Shown here piece by piece: positions 62,232 to 64,000 of a DNA stretch of 64,000 bases. A program made the position numbers and the translations under genes. The stretch is taken from the NCBI GenBank assembly GCA_026874595.1, contig CM049322.1, positions 51,425,386 to 51,489,385 on the forward strand. Direction: 5' to 3'. Origin of the DNA: Sipunculus nudus. Lineage: Eukaryota > Annelida > Sipuncula > Golfingiida > Sipunculidae. Within the stretch, counting starts at the first letter, position 1; each line of letters opens with the position of its first letter. Under the pieces are notes generated by a model, which worked only from the letters and a program-made list of their open reading frames with translations, made no database searches and was not told the DNA's origin.

Positions 62232-64000
62232 TATATATTGTTATAATAATAATAATTATTACTTAATATATTTTATATCATTTTTTTTGTGTTTCATCTA
62301 TATGAATACAATCTAGAGCCATGTTTTCATTAGTCAAGTTAATTACAGACACAAGGATATGTAGGCCTAGTGGGAGGGGGTCTCCCCTTCCATATTAAGA
62401 TAATGATTAGACATGCAATATAAAAAAAGGAGAACATTTTTGGGCACCTTTCACCAAAAAAGATATGAGGATATTCTGTTTCTCAACTACAGTTCAATTA
62501 AATGTCTTTGCATAAGGTGGTAAAACTTTAGGAGTGGGGGTTCACGTGTTGCCGGCTGTAATATTTACATTTCTTCAAAATATTAACTGGAAAGTCCAAA
62601 CATTCAATCGCTTGTATCATGTTGATGTTTATTGTCAAAATGCACAACTACGTTTATAATTTGCAAAATATCATCGTTCAAATGTAATCCTCGTGGTAAA
62701 ATAATTGATATGTTAAAGTCGCATGTTAAACTTTGACGGAAGCTTGGCTCTGTAGGCAAACAGGAAGGCCGTGCCTTAATCACAGGCGAATGTGCTTATT
62801 TATTTATTTAATTTTTTTTTTTTTTGCAGGGCGGGGGGGGGGGGGGGGTTATGGTGTTATGACCAAGCAGGTTTTGATCACAGAAAGACTCCCTCCCTTG
62901 CATGGTATAGAATCATTTTGATGCTATCTTAATCACAGAGCTGTTCATTAATATCCGCCACTTATGAATTAGAAAGTAATAAACTGTGGATAACCTTTAA
63001 TTGCTGGGGAGTAACAAAGTTATAGTGAAAGAATTTATAGCCCTCGTGTTTTCGAAGAGTTGTGCCATTAGGCAGGGTATCCTCAAAAACGTGTGCGCGG
63101 GGATAACGTGGTGAGATGAATACATTATATGGGCGTATAATAACGATGTGCTTTAAATATCCCTAACCGTAACAGTATCTCTACAGTCTTACAATAATTT
63201 ATGTTATCAGTATACATCAACGCCGGATTAAAAATATTTACTGGGGGTGTATAAAACATTAAAATATTAAAATGATTAAGGTATCAAATTTGATAAGCTG
63301 ATATAAAACAGACAGTTTACTGGAATATATTTCCTGCACTATTTTAACATTGATTATAAGGACAAAAACAGGTAATCAGCTTTGTCTGCATAAATAATGT
63401 TTACAATTACAGAAGTAAGAAAAAATACATCGTAAAAACTGCTTCACTTTGGACTGAAGTTTACAAGAAAATTCAACTCATCCTGGCCAAGTGTTCCATT
63501 AAGGCGGCATGGGGGGGGGGGGGTATAAGCTTCACGCTGGACAAAGGTCAGATTTGTATATGAAGGAATATTAGATGTTCCCAGGTTATTGCTTATTTCT
63601 CATTACTGGCCTCAAGGTCTCGTATTACGTTTTAATGTTCTCACAGTTAGAAGTTAATTAGCAGCGGACCAACAATTAACTTTCTTCTCTCTCTCCCTTT
63701 CCCTCGCTCTCTCTCTCTCTATGATTCAGTTAATTACAAAGTCAAGGTACACTGCCATATGAAGTTTTATTCTTCACATATATACGTACAATAAAGGTTA
63801 TAACGTATCATTTATGAAACCGAATCATTGATTTACTTATTTAGTTACCATATAAAATTAAATACACAAATAATATAATAAAAGGAAATATATGTATTTT
63901 TTAATTATATAATCCAGTGAAATAAATAGTGACACCATTGCTATATAGCTTTGAAAACCGTCATGTAAACTAGAACAAGCTCGGTTCTCTCACTGTCTAC
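62232..64000. other. Intergenic stretch to the window end
   Basis: A+T-rich, with G15 (62833-62847) and G13 (63511-63523) tracts and a CT-rich stretch near 63683-63720. No gene is supported. Confidence 0.4.

Overview
The window is A+T-rich eukaryotic nuclear DNA with spliced genes, long introns and a very high load of transposon relics, minisatellites and homopolymer tracts. The repeat families (imperfect-palindrome termini around AGCTCAGCTGACT, GTGACCTTGACCTTGA motifs, tRNA-derived SINEs, poly-C tracts) and the gene models fit a lophotrochozoan animal, most likely a bivalve mollusc. That assignment is inference from style, not from a species-specific marker.

Three protein-coding genes are supported. 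(1) A plus-strand single-exon CDS at 17702-22486 encodes a 1594-residue C2H2 zinc-finger protein. It has an N-terminal four-cysteine module, a tandem 39-residue acidic repeat and 18 zinc fingers. A possible untranslated first exon lies near 7.9 kb. (2) A minus-strand six-exon gene spans 45192-31283. It encodes a 198-residue coiled-coil protein that I assign to dynein regulatory complex subunit 12 (DRC12/CCDC153). All junctions keep frame and have GT-AG ends. None of its exons is long enough to be obvious as an ORF. (3) A minus-strand CDS at 48818-50254 encodes a 478-residue type II membrane protein with a nucleotide-diphospho-sugar transferase (DUF271/GT77-like) domain and a DVD metal-binding motif. 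The three genes show no sign of acting in one pathway: they are a nuclear factor, an axonemal subunit and a Golgi-type enzyme.

Layout: 0-17.5 kb is intergenic or the first intron of the zinc-finger gene, with hAT-like, MITE-like and dispersed repeats. 17.7-22.6 kb is the zinc-finger gene. 22.6-31 kb is intergenic and holds a decayed hAT element (26525-27374) directly next to a PIF/Harbinger-type MITE (27391-28118), plus tandem repeats. 31-45.3 kb is the DRC12 gene. Its last intron carries a 157-bp tandem array with repeated perfect inverted AGGTCAnnnTGACCT palindromes and a pogo/mariner-like MITE, and its first intron carries SINEs and long hairpins. 45.3-50.4 kb holds simple repeats and the glycosyltransferase gene. 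50.4-64 kb is repeat-dominated: a recent 294-bp duplication, two decayed LINE reverse-transcriptase fragments, GACA arrays, a degenerate C-rich minisatellite, and a 1.05-kb inverted-repeat-bounded element made almost entirely of ATTGGTT/AACCAAT units.

The most unusual items are the CCAAT-palindrome element (61178-62231), the ERE-like array in the DRC12 intron, the paired perfect CREs at 25090-25108, and the in-frame 39-residue repeat expansion in the zinc-finger protein.
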